NCBI RefSeq assembly: GCF_040365005.1
Contig: NZ_BAABWV010000001.1
Span: 310,001-374,000 of the forward strand
DNA length: 64,000 nucleotides
From: Antarcticimicrobium sp040365005
GTDB taxonomy: Bacteria > Pseudomonadota > Alphaproteobacteria > Rhodobacterales > Rhodobacteraceae
Direction of reading: 5' to 3'
Positions 1 to 11,579 of the stretch are shown piece after piece. The first letter of the stretch is position 1, and each line of letters opens with the position of its first letter. Both the position numbers and the translations under genes were made by a program. Below the pieces are notes generated by a model, which saw only the letters and a program-made list of their open reading frames with translations, searched no databases and had not been told where the DNA came from.

Positions 1-1608
1 CAGCGCCGCCGCCGGCGTCGGGTTGGTGATGCCGCCGAGGATCGACCCGAGCACCGCCACGATCAGCACCAGCGGCGGGAACACCACCCGGATCAGGTCA
101 TGCGTGGCCAGCCGTGCCGCCGCGTGGCGACCGCCGTAGAGCGCCAGCGCAAAGGGCAGCGCCACCAGCAGCCAGGTCGCCCCCGAGGAGGTGGTCGGCC
201 CGATCAGCGTCAGGTCGACCAGCGCCACCAGCAGCAGCCCTGCTGCACCGATGATCAGCGGCTTGGGATCCGAGGACGGCGACACGCCGCGCCCGCCCAC
301 CAGAACCAGCCCCAGCAGCACGATCAGCGTGGCGATGCCGCTGCCGATCGGCGGGGTCGAGGCGATCTTGTCCGCCAGCGCCTGCGACACTTCCTCGTCG
401 CTGAGCTTGCGGCTTTGGGTATCTTCGTCGCTGGCGTCGATCTTGGCCTGTTCGGCAACCGCCTGGTCCCAGGCCGACTGGCCGTGCAGTTCAATCATCG
501 CGGCCTTGCATTCCGCGTTGACGTTGGTGCGCAGGCTGGCCCCCTCGCCGATACTGGAATAGCTCGAGACCGTGATGTCCTGGCTGCCGACAATGCCGAC
601 GCTGGACAACAGGATCACACCACCGATCAGCCCGATCGGTGCGGCCAGGAACCACCCCAGCGCCTCGCCGCGGGTGATCGGTTCCTTGCTGGCCGACCCC
701 AGTTCGACCGCCGGGGCCTTGCCCGGGTTGAGCAGCGCGTAGACAAAGGCATAGCCGGCATAGAGCAGCGCCAGCAGGATGCCCGGCAGCAGCGCCGCCT
801 GGAACAGCGTGCCGACCGAGACCACCGCCGGTTCGCCGAGATAGGTCAGCGCGTCGGAACAGCCCGCCGCAGTGGCCCTTGCCTCCTGCGCGGTGGAATA
901 GAGATCGCCGGCCAGCGTGCCCAGCAGGACGATCACGATCGAGGGCGGGATGATCTGCCCCAGCGTGCCCGAGGCCGCGATCACCCCGGTCGCCAGTTCC
1001 GGCGAGTAATTGTTGCGCAGCATCGTCGGCAGCGCCAGCAGCCCCATGGTGACCACGGTGGCGCCGACGATGCCGGTGGAGGCGGCGAGAAAGGCCCCCA
1101 CCACCACGATCGACACCGCAAGGCCGCCGGGCAGCGGGCCGAAGACCCGCGCCATGGTGGTCAGCAGGTCGTCGGCGATTTTCGACCGCTCCAGCGTGAT
1201 GCCCATCAGGACGAACATCAGCACCGCCAGCAGGGTCTCGATCGAGGCCCCGGCAAAAACCCGTTCGTTCATCCGATTGACGATGAAGGACACGTTGCGG
1301 TCCAGCGCCATTTCCCATCCACCGGGAAAGATCGACTGGGCCGCGCGTGGCAGGTCGGGGTATCGGAAGATCGATATGCTGTCGGGCCGGATGCCCGAGC
1401 TGACCAGGTCGTTATAGGCCTGGGAGGAGGTGTCGATCGCCTGGTGGATCAGCAACCCCGCGCTGTCGAGCGCGGCTATGATCCCAAAGGAGATAACCCC
1501 GGCCCCGCCGATGGCAAAGGCCACCGGAAACCCCGAGAGGATCCCTCCGAACAGGCAGAGGAATAGAATGATCAGGCCGATTTCGACGCCATCAAGACCG
1601 AATAGCAT
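1..1608 (-). CDS. dctM: TRAP transporter large permease (DctM family), 3' end outside window
   Basis: This is the large membrane subunit of a tripartite ATP-independent periplasmic transporter, which imports organic acids with a sodium gradient. The visible 536 codons stay open to the window edge, so the C-terminus is missing. The start at 1608 gives MLFGLDGVEIGL, followed by alternating hydrophobic segments typical of DctM, including a GQIIPPSIVIVLLG stretch. A hydrophilic insertion rich in Asp and Glu near residues 380-430 separates two membrane blocks, as in the mannitol/chloroaromatic subgroup. It is the last gene of dctP-dctQ-dctM and begins 18 bases after the dctQ stop. The substrate cannot be read from this subunit. 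Confidence 0.9.
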   Translation of the reverse strand, partial: MLFGLDGVEIGLIILFLCLFGGILSGFPVAFAIGGAGVISFGIIAALDSAGLLIHQAIDTSSQAYNDLVSSGIRPDSISIFRYPDLPRAAQSIFPGGWEMALDRNVSFIVNRMNERVFAGASIETLLAVLMFVLMGITLERSKIADDLLTTMARVFGPLPGGLAVSIVVVGAFLAASTGIVGATVVTMGLLALPTMLRNNYSPELATGVIAASGTLGQIIPPSIVIVLLGTLAGDLYSTAQEARATAAGCSDALTYLGEPAVVSVGTLFQAALLPGILLALLYAGYAFVYALLNPGKAPAVELGSASKEPITRGEALGWFLAAPIGLIGGVILLSSVGIVGSQDITVSSYSSIGEGASLRTNVNAECKAAMIELHGQSAWDQAVAEQAKIDASDEDTQSRKLSDEEVSQALADKIASTPPIGSGIATLIVLLGLVLVGGRGVSPSSDPKPLIIGAAGLLLVALVDLTLIGPTTSSGATWLLVALPFALALYGGRHAAARLATHDLIRVVFPPLVLIVAVLGSILGGITNPTPAAAL

Positions 1609-1626
1609 GCGTGGCTGTCCCTTGCT

Positions 1627-2553
1627 TTAATGAGCGCCTTCGTAGGCTTCTTCACCTTCGCCAAGGCTGTCCTTGTCGAGGTACTTGTTTTCGCTGCCGG
1701 CGCCCTCGCGGAACTCCAGGTAGGAGCGGTAGAGCACGGCAATGGCCTGCAGGAAGATCATCGCGGCAAAGGCGCAGAGGAGTATCTTGAACAGGAAATA
1801 CCCGTTGAACCCGTTCGGGCTGAACCCGATGGTCTCCACGTTCCAGCGCAGCGCGCGCGATTTCATCAGCAGACGGTCGATGGTGTCGCTGGCCGAGGGT
1901 TTCGGCACGATCAGGTGCCGCCACAGGAAGAACCAGCCATACATCCAGACCAGCACCGCCATCGGCATCATGAACACCAGCGCGCCGATCATGTCGATCA
2001 CCTTCTTGGTGCGGAACCGCACCGCGGAATAGAACAGGTCGACCCGCACGTGCCCGCCCTGCACGAAGGTATAGGCGGCGCAGAGCGCCACCACCATCGC
2101 GTTGTAGAGCTTCAATTCCTCGGCGAACCAGCTGATGTCCTTCTGGAACGACAGGCCGACGCCAAAGACCAGGTCCGGCCGGGCAAAGATCCGCTGCACG
2201 AAGACGATGATGATCTGTTGCAGCACCATGATCAGGCCGGCCCAGGCAAAGAAGCGGCCGACCGTATTGGCGAAACCTTCCAGCGCCCGCACCGTTCCCC
2301 ACATCACCTGTCGCCGGAACAGGCCGACGGCGGTAACCACCAGGAACAGCGTGAAAACGACGAAGAAGAACTCGGTCGATCCACCGTAGTAGACGAACCG
2401 CATGATCGCCTGCTTGTCGGACCAGTCGAGCCACATCTGCGGATGGCTGATCGCGTAGCCGGCATTGTAGAACGCCATGATGATGTTGCTGACGAGCCAG
2501 GTCAGACCGTCGAGAATTGCCCCGAACGTCCCGTTGGCGGCTGTTTCGTCCAT
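1627..2553 (-). CDS. dctQ: TRAP transporter small permease (DctQ family)
   Basis: This is the small membrane subunit of the TRAP transporter, which bridges the binding protein and the large permease. At 308 residues it is much longer than a minimal four-helix DctQ (about 160-180). Hydrophobic segments are visible near residues 15-35, 60-80, 105-125, 150-170, 190-215 and 260-285. The C-terminal 40 residues are charged and acidic and probably cytoplasmic. The longer form fits the subgroup whose binding protein resembles TakP. It lies between dctP and dctM on the same strand. Confidence 0.88.
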   Translation of the reverse strand: MDETAANGTFGAILDGLTWLVSNIIMAFYNAGYAISHPQMWLDWSDKQAIMRFVYYGGSTEFFFVVFTLFLVVTAVGLFRRQVMWGTVRALEGFANTVGRFFAWAGLIMVLQQIIIVFVQRIFARPDLVFGVGLSFQKDISWFAEELKLYNAMVVALCAAYTFVQGGHVRVDLFYSAVRFRTKKVIDMIGALVFMMPMAVLVWMYGWFFLWRHLIVPKPSASDTIDRLLMKSRALRWNVETIGFSPNGFNGYFLFKILLCAFAAMIFLQAIAVLYRSYLEFREGAGSENKYLDKDSLGEGEEAYEGAH

Positions 2554-2643
2554 TGCCGATGCCCCTGATTAGCGAGTGAGCCGGTGCGCAATCCGGGCGG
2601 CGCAGGGCAAACGCCCCGGCCACCTGGCTGCAGCTGCGGACAG

Positions 2644-2664
2644 GCCCCCGCCGATTGCGGGGGC
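2644..2664 (-). other. Hairpin between dctP and dctQ
   Basis: A perfect 8-bp stem (GCCCCCGC/GCGGGGGC, 5-base loop) lies in the 135-base gap after the dctP stop. No T-run follows it on the minus strand, so it is not a classical terminator. A hairpin here is a common way to keep binding-protein mRNA more abundant than permease mRNA. That role is inferred. Confidence 0.5.
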
Positions 2665-2688
2665 ACATCCTTTGATGATCGTGTCAGA

Positions 2689-3774
<1,086 letters not shown>

Positions 3775-4015
3775 TTCGGTTTTCCTCCCATTCGGATACA
3801 TTCGTCGATCCCCGCGCCAGGGGCACGAGGAAAGTGGAGGCAAGTTAACCGGTCGTTTCCCTTTGCGGAATACCAAGTTGTACGTAGTCACTGCGCAAAA
3901 ACCCGGCAAAAACATCCCCTTCCGCCCGTATTTTCGCCGTCAGGGGCACGATTTCCGCGCCGTTGCGGCAGGACGGGCCATTGATTCGGCCGCCCCGGCA
4001 GGCGAAGGTCACCGG
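3775..4015. promoter_or_regulatory. Divergent control region, TRAP operon / kinase operon
   Basis: This 241-base gap separates divergent start codons, so it must hold the promoters for both the dctPQM operon (minus) and the kinase-regulator pair (plus). It is locally AT-richer than its surroundings around 3850-3935. I found no confident -10/-35 pair or clean palindrome. The adjacent NarL-type regulator would be expected to bind here. Confidence 0.5.
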
Positions 4016-5449
4016 ATGAAACGCCTGCGTGCCCTGCTCTCTCCCAGCTACGGCCAGAAGATCTTTCTTCTGGCCTCCGTCCCGCTGCTGCTGGCGGCTG
4101 TGGCGATCTCGATCCTGGTGGCCAGCCAGGCCCGGCAACTGGCCGAGAGCGAGATCCGCGCGCTGGAGCACAAGATGCTGGAGGCCAAGAAGGCCGAGCT
4201 GCGCAACTACGTCACCCAGGCGCGCAACGCCTTCTACTTCATCTACGGCCCCGCCGCGCCCGACGACGACCGCTCCAAGGAACGGGTGCTGCAGATCCTT
4301 GCCGCGATGATCTACGGCGAAGAGGGGTTCTTCTTTGTCTACGATTACGACGGCAACAACCTTGTCTCGCCGCGCCAGACCGAGTTCATCAACCACAACT
4401 GGGCCGGGCTGACCGACAGCGAGGGCACCCCGACCGTCGACGCCTTCATCCGGATCGCCCGGGGCGGCGCGGGCTGGCATGAACACCTCTGGCCCAAGCC
4501 CTCGACCGGCGAAGAGGCGCGCATGGTCACCTATGTTCTGGGCCTGCAAGACTGGCAATGGGCGGTGGGAACCGGCGTTTTCATCGACGACGTACTGGCC
4601 CAGGTCGCCGCCTCGCGCGCCGAGGTCGAGGCGCGGGTGAAACGCACCTTCTACTATATCATCGCCATCACGCTGGCGGCGCTGCTGCTGGTGTTCAGCT
4701 CGGGCATGGTGGTGAACATCCGCGAGCGGCGACTGGCCGATGCCAAGCTCAAGAAACTGACCCAGCGCGTCTTCGATGCGCAGGAGGAGGAGCGCGGCCG
4801 CGTCGCCCGCGAATTGCACGACAGCATCAGTCAGATCCTGGTCGGAGTGCGCTACGCGCTGGACAACACCCGCCGTCGGCTGGAGCGCGGCGACCATGCC
4901 CGCGCCGCAGAGCCGCTGGACAAGGGGATCGAATACCTGGGCAGCGCCATCTCGGAGGTGCGCCGGATCAGCCGCGACCTGCGCCCCGGCGTGCTGGACG
5001 ATCTCGGGCTTGGCCCGGCGATCAAGGCACTGACGGATGATTTCGCCGCCCGCACCGGCATCGCGACCGAGTTCACGACCGTCGTGTTCCGTAACCGGCT
5101 GGACCAGGATGCCAAGATCGCGCTTTACCGCATCGCGCAGGAGGCCCTGACCAATGTCGAGCGCCATTCCGGCGCCACCCGGGTCGAGATCGACCTGCGT
5201 GGCCACAAGTTGGGCGCCACCCTGCGGATCTCGGACAACGGTCGCGGCCTGCCGCCGCAATCGGGACGCACCGGCCCCGGCATCGGCCTGCGCAACATGC
5301 AGGAACGGATCGAGCAACTTGACGGCACCCTGCGATTTCTGTCATCTCGCGGCGCGCAAAGCGGCACGGTGATCGAGGCCACCCTGCCCCTGAGCCACCT
5401 GCTGCCGCCCGAAGACGCAGCAACGCCCAAGATGGAGGCCCAGGCATGA
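4016..5449 (+). CDS. Sensor histidine kinase, single-Cache domain, HisKA_3 type
   Basis: This membrane kinase probably senses a ligand in the periplasm and phosphorylates the regulator encoded next to it. The start at 4016 (MKRLRALLSP) puts a transmembrane segment at residues 17-36. A periplasmic single-Cache domain follows at about 40-205 (GFFFVYDYDG, then GTGVFIDD), then a second membrane segment at 211-233. The dimerisation helix carries ELHDS with phospho-acceptor His268, and a HATPase domain with DNGRGL and a GIGL box follows. The 477-residue length is normal. Its stop overlaps the start of the response regulator by 4 bases (ATGA). Being divergent from the TRAP genes suggests that it controls them. 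Confidence 0.9.
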   Translation: MKRLRALLSPSYGQKIFLLASVPLLLAAVAISILVASQARQLAESEIRALEHKMLEAKKAELRNYVTQARNAFYFIYGPAAPDDDRSKERVLQILAAMIYGEEGFFFVYDYDGNNLVSPRQTEFINHNWAGLTDSEGTPTVDAFIRIARGGAGWHEHLWPKPSTGEEARMVTYVLGLQDWQWAVGTGVFIDDVLAQVAASRAEVEARVKRTFYYIIAITLAALLLVFSSGMVVNIRERRLADAKLKKLTQRVFDAQEEERGRVARELHDSISQILVGVRYALDNTRRRLERGDHARAAEPLDKGIEYLGSAISEVRRISRDLRPGVLDDLGLGPAIKALTDDFAARTGIATEFTTVVFRNRLDQDAKIALYRIAQEALTNVERHSGATRVEIDLRGHKLGATLRISDNGRGLPPQSGRTGPGIGLRNMQERIEQLDGTLRFLSSRGAQSGTVIEATLPLSHLLPPEDAATPKMEAQA

Positions 5450-6090
5450 CCGCCCCGATCCGCGTTCTCATCGTCGACGATCACCCCATGGTGGCCGAGG
5501 GCATTCAGTCTATCCTGGAAAACTACGACGACATCGACGTGGTCGGCACGCTGTGCGACGGACAGGCGGCGGTCGAGCAGGCGCCGGCGCTGGCCCCCGA
5601 CGTGATCCTGATGGATCTGAACATGCCCCGCTTGGGCGGGTTGAGCGCCACCGAGATCCTGCTTGAACGGGTGCCCTGCGCGCGCATCCTGATCCTGTCG
5701 ATGCACGGTGACCAGGAATATATCACCTCGGCGCTGAGCCACGGCGCGATGGGCTACGTGCTCAAGGATGTCCCGACGGAAGAGATCAAGCAGGCGATCG
5801 ACACCGTCGCGCGCGGCGAACGCTATCTCTGCACCGGGGCCAAGGGGTCGCTGGAACCCAAGACAGGTGACGGGCGCGAACAGCTTACTGGCCGCGAACA
5901 GACCATCCTGCTGCAACTGGCACAGGGCAAATCCAACAAGCAGGTGGCCCTGGACCTCGACATCTCGGTGCGCACGGTCGAAACCCACCGCAAGAACATC
6001 AAGCGCAAGCTCGGGATCTCCTCGACCGCGGGACTGACCCGTTATGCGCTGGAACACGGGGTGCTGCAGGGCACCGGCGTGAGGTACTGA
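5446..6090 (+). CDS. NarL/LuxR-family response regulator
   Basis: This is the cytoplasmic DNA-binding partner of the upstream kinase. The receiver domain (about 1-120) has the acidic pocket Asp11-Asp12, phospho-acceptor Asp57 in ILMDLNMP, Ser85 and Lys107. The C-terminal helix-turn-helix shows LTGREQTILLQLAQGKSNKQ and the recognition helix VRTVETHRKNIKRKL. Both are classic for the NarL/FixJ type, which works with ordinary sigma-70 promoters. The 214-residue length is typical. It is translationally coupled to the kinase and most likely regulates the divergent TRAP operon. Confidence 0.92.
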   Translation: MTAPIRVLIVDDHPMVAEGIQSILENYDDIDVVGTLCDGQAAVEQAPALAPDVILMDLNMPRLGGLSATEILLERVPCARILILSMHGDQEYITSALSHGAMGYVLKDVPTEEIKQAIDTVARGERYLCTGAKGSLEPKTGDGREQLTGREQTILLQLAQGKSNKQVALDLDISVRTVETHRKNIKRKLGISSTAGLTRYALEHGVLQGTGVRY

Positions 6091-6298
6091 GCGGCAGGCC
6101 CGGCCCCGACGACATCGCACATCGACGCAGACTCACGGTCGCCCCGGTCCGGACCGCCGGGAGCGCGGCGCGACCTTGGATGCCGAAATATCCGGCTGAT
6201 CGCCATTTTCTTTGCGGAAATGTCCCCCAACGACCCCCGAAAGAAACAAAATTTCACCAGAACCCCGCGTGAAGGACATTTTTTCGCAGCATTGCCTG

Positions 6299-6327
6299 TT
6301 GACGCCCCTCTCGCCCGGACATAATCT
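6299..6327 (+). promoter_or_regulatory. Probable sigma-70 promoter of ilvBN
   Basis: A TTGACG -35 box at 6299-6304 is followed after 17 bases by a TAATCT -10 box at 6322-6327. This predicts a start of transcription near 6334, just ahead of the leader-peptide ribosome site. The match is good for an alphaproteobacterial housekeeping promoter. It was judged by eye only. Confidence 0.6.
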
Positions 6328-6348
6328 GCGCCGCAGCAAGAGGAGCCG

Positions 6349-6402
6349 ATGGCCATGGCCGCACTAGTCGTAATTGTAGGAACCACGCGCATGGGCCGGT
6401 AA
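6349..6402 (+). CDS. ilv operon leader peptide (17 codons)
   Basis: A short reading frame encodes MAMAALVVIVGTTRMGR behind an AGGAG ribosome site. Codons 6-10 are Leu-Val-Val-Ile-Val, the three branched-chain amino acids made by the operon. This is the hallmark of a transcription-attenuation leader. Ribosome stalling at these codons would expose the following RNA arm. The frame ends in TAA 18 bases before the distal hairpin arms begin. It is too short for ordinary gene finders. Confidence 0.82.
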   Translation: MAMAALVVIVGTTRMGR

Positions 6403-6429
6403 CGGTAGACCATAATCTGACCCATGCGC
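6387..6429 (+). promoter_or_regulatory. Predicted antiterminator hairpin of ilvBN leader
   Basis: GCGCATGGG at 6387-6395, inside the last codons of the leader peptide, is perfectly complementary to CCCATGCGC at 6421-6429. The 3' arm shares its last two bases with the 5' arm of the terminator and abuts the rest, so the two structures should exclude each other. A ribosome stalled on the Leu/Val/Ile codons leaves the first arm free, whereas a ribosome at the stop codon covers it. Confidence 0.68.
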
Positions 6430-6455
6430 CCTCGTTCGACCGGGGGCTTTTTTTT
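6428..6455 (+). terminator. Attenuator terminator ahead of ilvB
   Basis: GCCCTCG at 6428-6434 pairs with CGGGGGC at 6441-6447 across a 6-base loop (one G-U pair), and eight T residues follow at once. It sits between the leader peptide and ilvB, so it would stop transcription unless the antiterminator forms. Confidence 0.78.
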
Positions 6456-6513
6456 GTGCTGATGAAACTTGGAACGGGCGAATGCACGCGTTGCCGCGGA
6501 TGGAGCAAAGCAG

Positions 6514-8265
<1,752 letters not shown>

Positions 8266-8348
8266 GAGATACGGGCCGCAGTCCTTTGCGGCAGCGGCCC
8301 CGAATATTCGGAACTGTCCGGCACGCGCCGGAAATCGAGGAACAGAAC

Positions 8349-8909
8349 ATGTCTGCCCTACACATCAAGAAAGGCGCGACCAAGCACTCCGCCTACAACC
8401 TGCGGCCCACCTTCTCGGACGTGCAGGAGAAACACACCCTCGCCGTTCTGGTCGAGAACGAACCGGGCGTGCTGGCCCGCGTCATCGGGTTGTTCTCGGG
8501 GCGCGGCTACAACATCGAAAGCCTGACCGTGGCCGAGGTGGACCATACCGGCCACCGCAGCCGGATCACCATCGTCACCACCGGAACGCCGCAGGTGATC
8601 GAACAGATCAAGGCGCAACTGGGCCGCATCGTGCCGGTGCACGAGGTTCACGACCTGACCGTCGAGGGTGCCTCGGTCGAGCGCGAACTTGCCATGCTCA
8701 AGGTGGTGAGCGACGGCGAGAAACGCGTCGAGGCGCTGCGGCTGGCCGACATCTTTCGCGCCAACGTGGTCGACAGCACGCTGAACAGCTTCGTGTTCGA
8801 GATCACCGGCGCGCCGGACAAGATCGACGCCTTTGCCGATCTGATGCGCCCGCTGGGCCTGGCCGAGATTGCCCGGACCGGCGTCGCCGCCCTCTCGCGC
8901 GGCTTCTGA
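8349..8909 (+). CDS. ilvN: Acetolactate synthase, small regulatory subunit
   Basis: This subunit binds the catalytic subunit, raises its activity and confers valine feedback inhibition. The start at 8349 (MSALHIKKGATK) fits the family, although the frame is open further upstream. An ACT domain starts near residue 32 (HTLAVLVENEPGVLARVIGLF) with the GRGYNIESL signature. The second half is the ALS_ss_C domain. The 186-residue length is slightly longer than E. coli IlvH because of an N-terminal extension common in alphaproteobacteria. It lies 83 bases after ilvB. Confidence 0.95.
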   Translation: MSALHIKKGATKHSAYNLRPTFSDVQEKHTLAVLVENEPGVLARVIGLFSGRGYNIESLTVAEVDHTGHRSRITIVTTGTPQVIEQIKAQLGRIVPVHEVHDLTVEGASVERELAMLKVVSDGEKRVEALRLADIFRANVVDSTLNSFVFEITGAPDKIDAFADLMRPLGLAEIARTGVAALSRGF

Positions 8910-8927
8910 CGCCCGGGGGCGGTCGGC

Positions 8928-9263
8928 CTAGGCGCGATCGGGACGGCGTCGGTTCCGCGCCGCCGTCTCGAGTCGGACGATCTCTGTCGTGCACCCGGTC
9001 GACGCGCCCGGCGCCGCCGGGGTGTTCGCCCCCTTCAACCTGTCCGCCAATCCGCCAAAGACCCCCTCGGCCACCAGCCGCGGGTTGTGCGCAAGGCGCA
9101 TGTCGCACCCTGTCGTAACCTCAAATTGCACCAGATCCCCGGCATCCATTTCCATCGGTTCGGATTCTTCCAACCGGCGATAATACGCCAGGTCCCCTTG
9201 ATCCTCGCACCAGATAACAGCCTTGTTCTCAAATGTATTACACCAAAGCACCACACCAAACAT
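8928..9263 (-). CDS. Hypothetical protein, 111 residues
   Basis: I do not recognise a named family. The start at 9263 (MFGVVLWCNTFENKAVIWCED) has a G-rich ribosome site. The first 80 residues look like a small soluble domain with aromatic and acidic residues (DLAYYRRLEE, DAGDLVQFEV), and the last 30 are basic and disordered-looking. It is convergent with ilvN and ends 18 bases after it. Its upstream region 9264-9511 is AT-rich and is shared with the divergent regulator. Longer starts up to 9341 are possible. I judge it real because the reading frame avoids the GC-rich shadow composition. Confidence 0.6.
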   Translation of the reverse strand: MFGVVLWCNTFENKAVIWCEDQGDLAYYRRLEESEPMEMDAGDLVQFEVTTGCDMRLAHNPRLVAEGVFGGLADRLKGANTPAAPGASTGCTTEIVRLETAARNRRRPDRA

Positions 9264-9511
9264 ACATCGACCCCCGTCGTTCCGTTCCTGTTCCGATATT
9301 AGAAAAATAACCGGGGCAGAACACGAGCAATTGGGCGTCACGCTGATGATTATTGTGTCGAAATCCGTTGTGCTTGACGCGGAATAGCATCAAAGTGAGA
9401 CTCGTGAGAGTCGGGTTAGGTATATTGGTGTCATTGGAAGTATACTGACAACAATCCTTGAGGGAAAGCCCGGACTTCCAGCGCAACCCAGACGGAGCAA
9501 AGCCGCCAGAC

Positions 9512-10309
9512 ATGCCCAAGCCGAGCCGTTCTCCAGCCGAATTGCGCAACATGTTCGGCGCCAACCTTCGGGTTCTGTCCCGAAATTACCCCTCTATTTC
9601 CGACCTTTCGCGGCGTCTCGGCATCAACCGCACGCAACTCAACCGCTACCTGTCCGGGGAAAGCTTTCCGCGCCCCGATGTGCTGGATCGGATCTGCAGC
9701 TTCTTCGACGTCGATGCGCGAATCCTGCTCGAACCGGTCGAGGCTCTGACCCGCAACAGAATGGTTCTGAACAGCCCGTTTCTGGCCGATTTCCTCGGCA
9801 AGGCCGCCCTCGACCTCCCCGAAGCGTTGTTTCCGACCGGGTTCTACCGGTTCTCGCGCAGCAGTTTCCTCGACAGCGCGCTGATCATTGTCGGCCTCGT
9901 TTATGTCTTTCGCGATGGCGAAATGACCTTTGCCCGCGGCTACGAACCCAGGGAGGCGATGCGGCAGCAGGGGCTGCCCGATACCCCCCGGGCGCGCGAA
10001 TTTCGCGGCTTCGTCATCCGCCAGGAAGAAGGCATCGGCCTGAACCTGTCGCGTCATGACGCGATGACCTCTTCGTTCAATTTCCTCAGCCGGGTGCCCT
10101 CCTACGAGAACAACTATTGGGTCGGCTACGTCACCCGGACCATCCGTGAAAGCGTCAACGTGAGCCGTGTCACCCGCGTGGTCTATGAGCATCTGGGCCG
10201 CGACACCGGCACCGTGCTGGCCGCCGCGCGCGGCACCGGCTTTCGGACCGCCGACGACCTCCTGCCCTATCACAAACGCCTTTTGCAGATCGGCACGCCG
10301 TTCCGCTAG
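9512..10309 (+). CDS. XRE-type helix-turn-helix transcriptional regulator
   Basis: This is a DNA-binding regulator of unknown signal. The N-terminal Cro/C1 domain covers about residues 14-70 (NLRVLSRNYP, then the recognition region LGINRTQLNRYLSGESFPRP). The remaining 190 residues form a domain without recognised motifs, probably for sensing or dimerisation. The start at 9512 gives 265 residues; a TTG at 9458 would add 18. It precedes a Rieske oxygenase on the same strand by 109 bases, which makes that gene its likely target. Confidence 0.8.
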   Translation: MPKPSRSPAELRNMFGANLRVLSRNYPSISDLSRRLGINRTQLNRYLSGESFPRPDVLDRICSFFDVDARILLEPVEALTRNRMVLNSPFLADFLGKAALDLPEALFPTGFYRFSRSSFLDSALIIVGLVYVFRDGEMTFARGYEPREAMRQQGLPDTPRAREFRGFVIRQEEGIGLNLSRHDAMTSSFNFLSRVPSYENNYWVGYVTRTIRESVNVSRVTRVVYEHLGRDTGTVLAAARGTGFRTADDLLPYHKRLLQIGTPFR

Positions 10310-10418
10310 CCCCGTTTTCGTCCGGGTTTGTCGTTTTGGGAAAACTCCTGTCGCTGTGATGGCGGACGGAACCGGCGAAATGGGGGATGGGCTGTCTGAC
10401 CAACAAGGAGAGACAGCC

Positions 10419-11579
10419 ATGACCGCGCCGATGACCGATCTGTCCGATGTCCGCCGCCCGATCGCCCGGGCCAACGGGTTGCCCAACGCGCATTACACCG
10501 ACGCCGCCGTCTTTGCCGAGGAGAGCCAGGCACTGCTGGCGCGGCAATGGGCCGGGCTTGCCGTCGCCGCCGATGTCCCCGCGGCCGGCGACGCCAGGCC
10601 GATCACCTTTCTGGACATGCCGCTGCTGCTCTTGCGCGACAAGCAGGGCCGGGTCCGGGTGTTCCAGAACATCTGCCGCCATCGCGGCATGATCCTGGTC
10701 TCCGAACCGCGCCGGATCGAGGGGGCGATCCGCTGCCCCTATCATTCCTGGTGCTATGGCACCGACGGGCGGCTGGTCTCCACCCCGCATGTGGGCGGGC
10801 CGGGCCACAACACGCACGAAGACATCGACAAATCCACCCTCGGGCTGGTCGAGGTGCGCAGCCATGTCTGGCGCGACGTGGTCTGGATCAACCTGAGCGG
10901 CGACGCCGCCCCCTTCGAAGAGGTGCACGCCGATCTGATCGCCCGCTGGGCCGCATTCGACCAGCCGCTGTTCCATGGCGGCGCGGAGAGCACGTTCGAA
11001 CTCACGGTCCGGTGCAACTGGAAACTCGCGGTGGAGAACTACTGCGAAAGCTATCACCTGCCCTGGGTCCATCCCGGCCTCAACAGCTATTCCCGGCTAG
11101 AGGACCATTATCATATCGAGGCGCCGGACCAGTTCTCGGGGCAAGGCACGCGGGTCTATCGCCAGTTCACCGGGGCGGATGGTGGCAGGTTCCCCGATTT
11201 CGCCGGGCTGTCCGCCGCCTGGGACAGCGCCGCCGAGTACATCTCGGTCTTTCCCAACGTGTTGCTGGGTGTGCACCGCGACCATGCCTTTGCCATCGTG
11301 CTGCAACCGGCGACGATCGACCGTACCGTGGAACAGGTGCATCTCTACTACGCCACGCCCGAAACGGACGCCGACCTGCGCGCCGCCAATGCCGCGCTGT
11401 GGAAGACCGTGTTCGAAGAGGACATCTTCGTGGTCGAGGGGATGCAGGCCGGTCGCAACGCCCCCGGCTTTGACGGTGGCCGCTTCTCACCGGCGATGGA
11501 CGGGCCGACCCACCTGTTTCACGATTGGGTGGCAACTCGGATCGAGGCCCATCGCGGCACCGCGCGAGCGGCGGAGTGA
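10419..11579 (+). CDS. Rieske non-heme iron oxygenase, alpha subunit
   Basis: This is an oxygenase that uses a Rieske [2Fe-2S] centre and a mononuclear iron to hydroxylate an organic substrate, with electrons from a reductase that is not visible nearby. The start at 10419 has a clear AAGGAG site. The Rieske ligands are CRH at about residue 85 and CPYH about 20 residues later. The iron-site segment reads NYCESYHLPWVHPGL, with the two His ligands. The 386-residue length matches the choline/carnitine-monooxygenase branch better than biphenyl-type dioxygenases, but the substrate cannot be assigned. The stop overlaps the next start. Confidence 0.9.
   Translation: MTAPMTDLSDVRRPIARANGLPNAHYTDAAVFAEESQALLARQWAGLAVAADVPAAGDARPITFLDMPLLLLRDKQGRVRVFQNICRHRGMILVSEPRRIEGAIRCPYHSWCYGTDGRLVSTPHVGGPGHNTHEDIDKSTLGLVEVRSHVWRDVVWINLSGDAAPFEEVHADLIARWAAFDQPLFHGGAESTFELTVRCNWKLAVENYCESYHLPWVHPGLNSYSRLEDHYHIEAPDQFSGQGTRVYRQFTGADGGRFPDFAGLSAAWDSAAEYISVFPNVLLGVHRDHAFAIVLQPATIDRTVEQVHLYYATPETDADLRAANAALWKTVFEEDIFVVEGMQAGRNAPGFDGGRFSPAMDGPTHLFHDWVATRIEAHRGTARAAE

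Noticed and set aside
100..1566. Long plus-strand open frames over the TRAP permease genes
   Set aside because: Their products are rich in Arg, Gln, His and Gly without any domain, as expected for antisense shadows of high-GC genes; the minus-strand frames encode clear transporter subunits.
6133..6508. Minus-strand short frames over the ilv leader
   Set aside because: They overlap the promoter and attenuator, have no ribosome site or known domain, and are explained by the leader structure.
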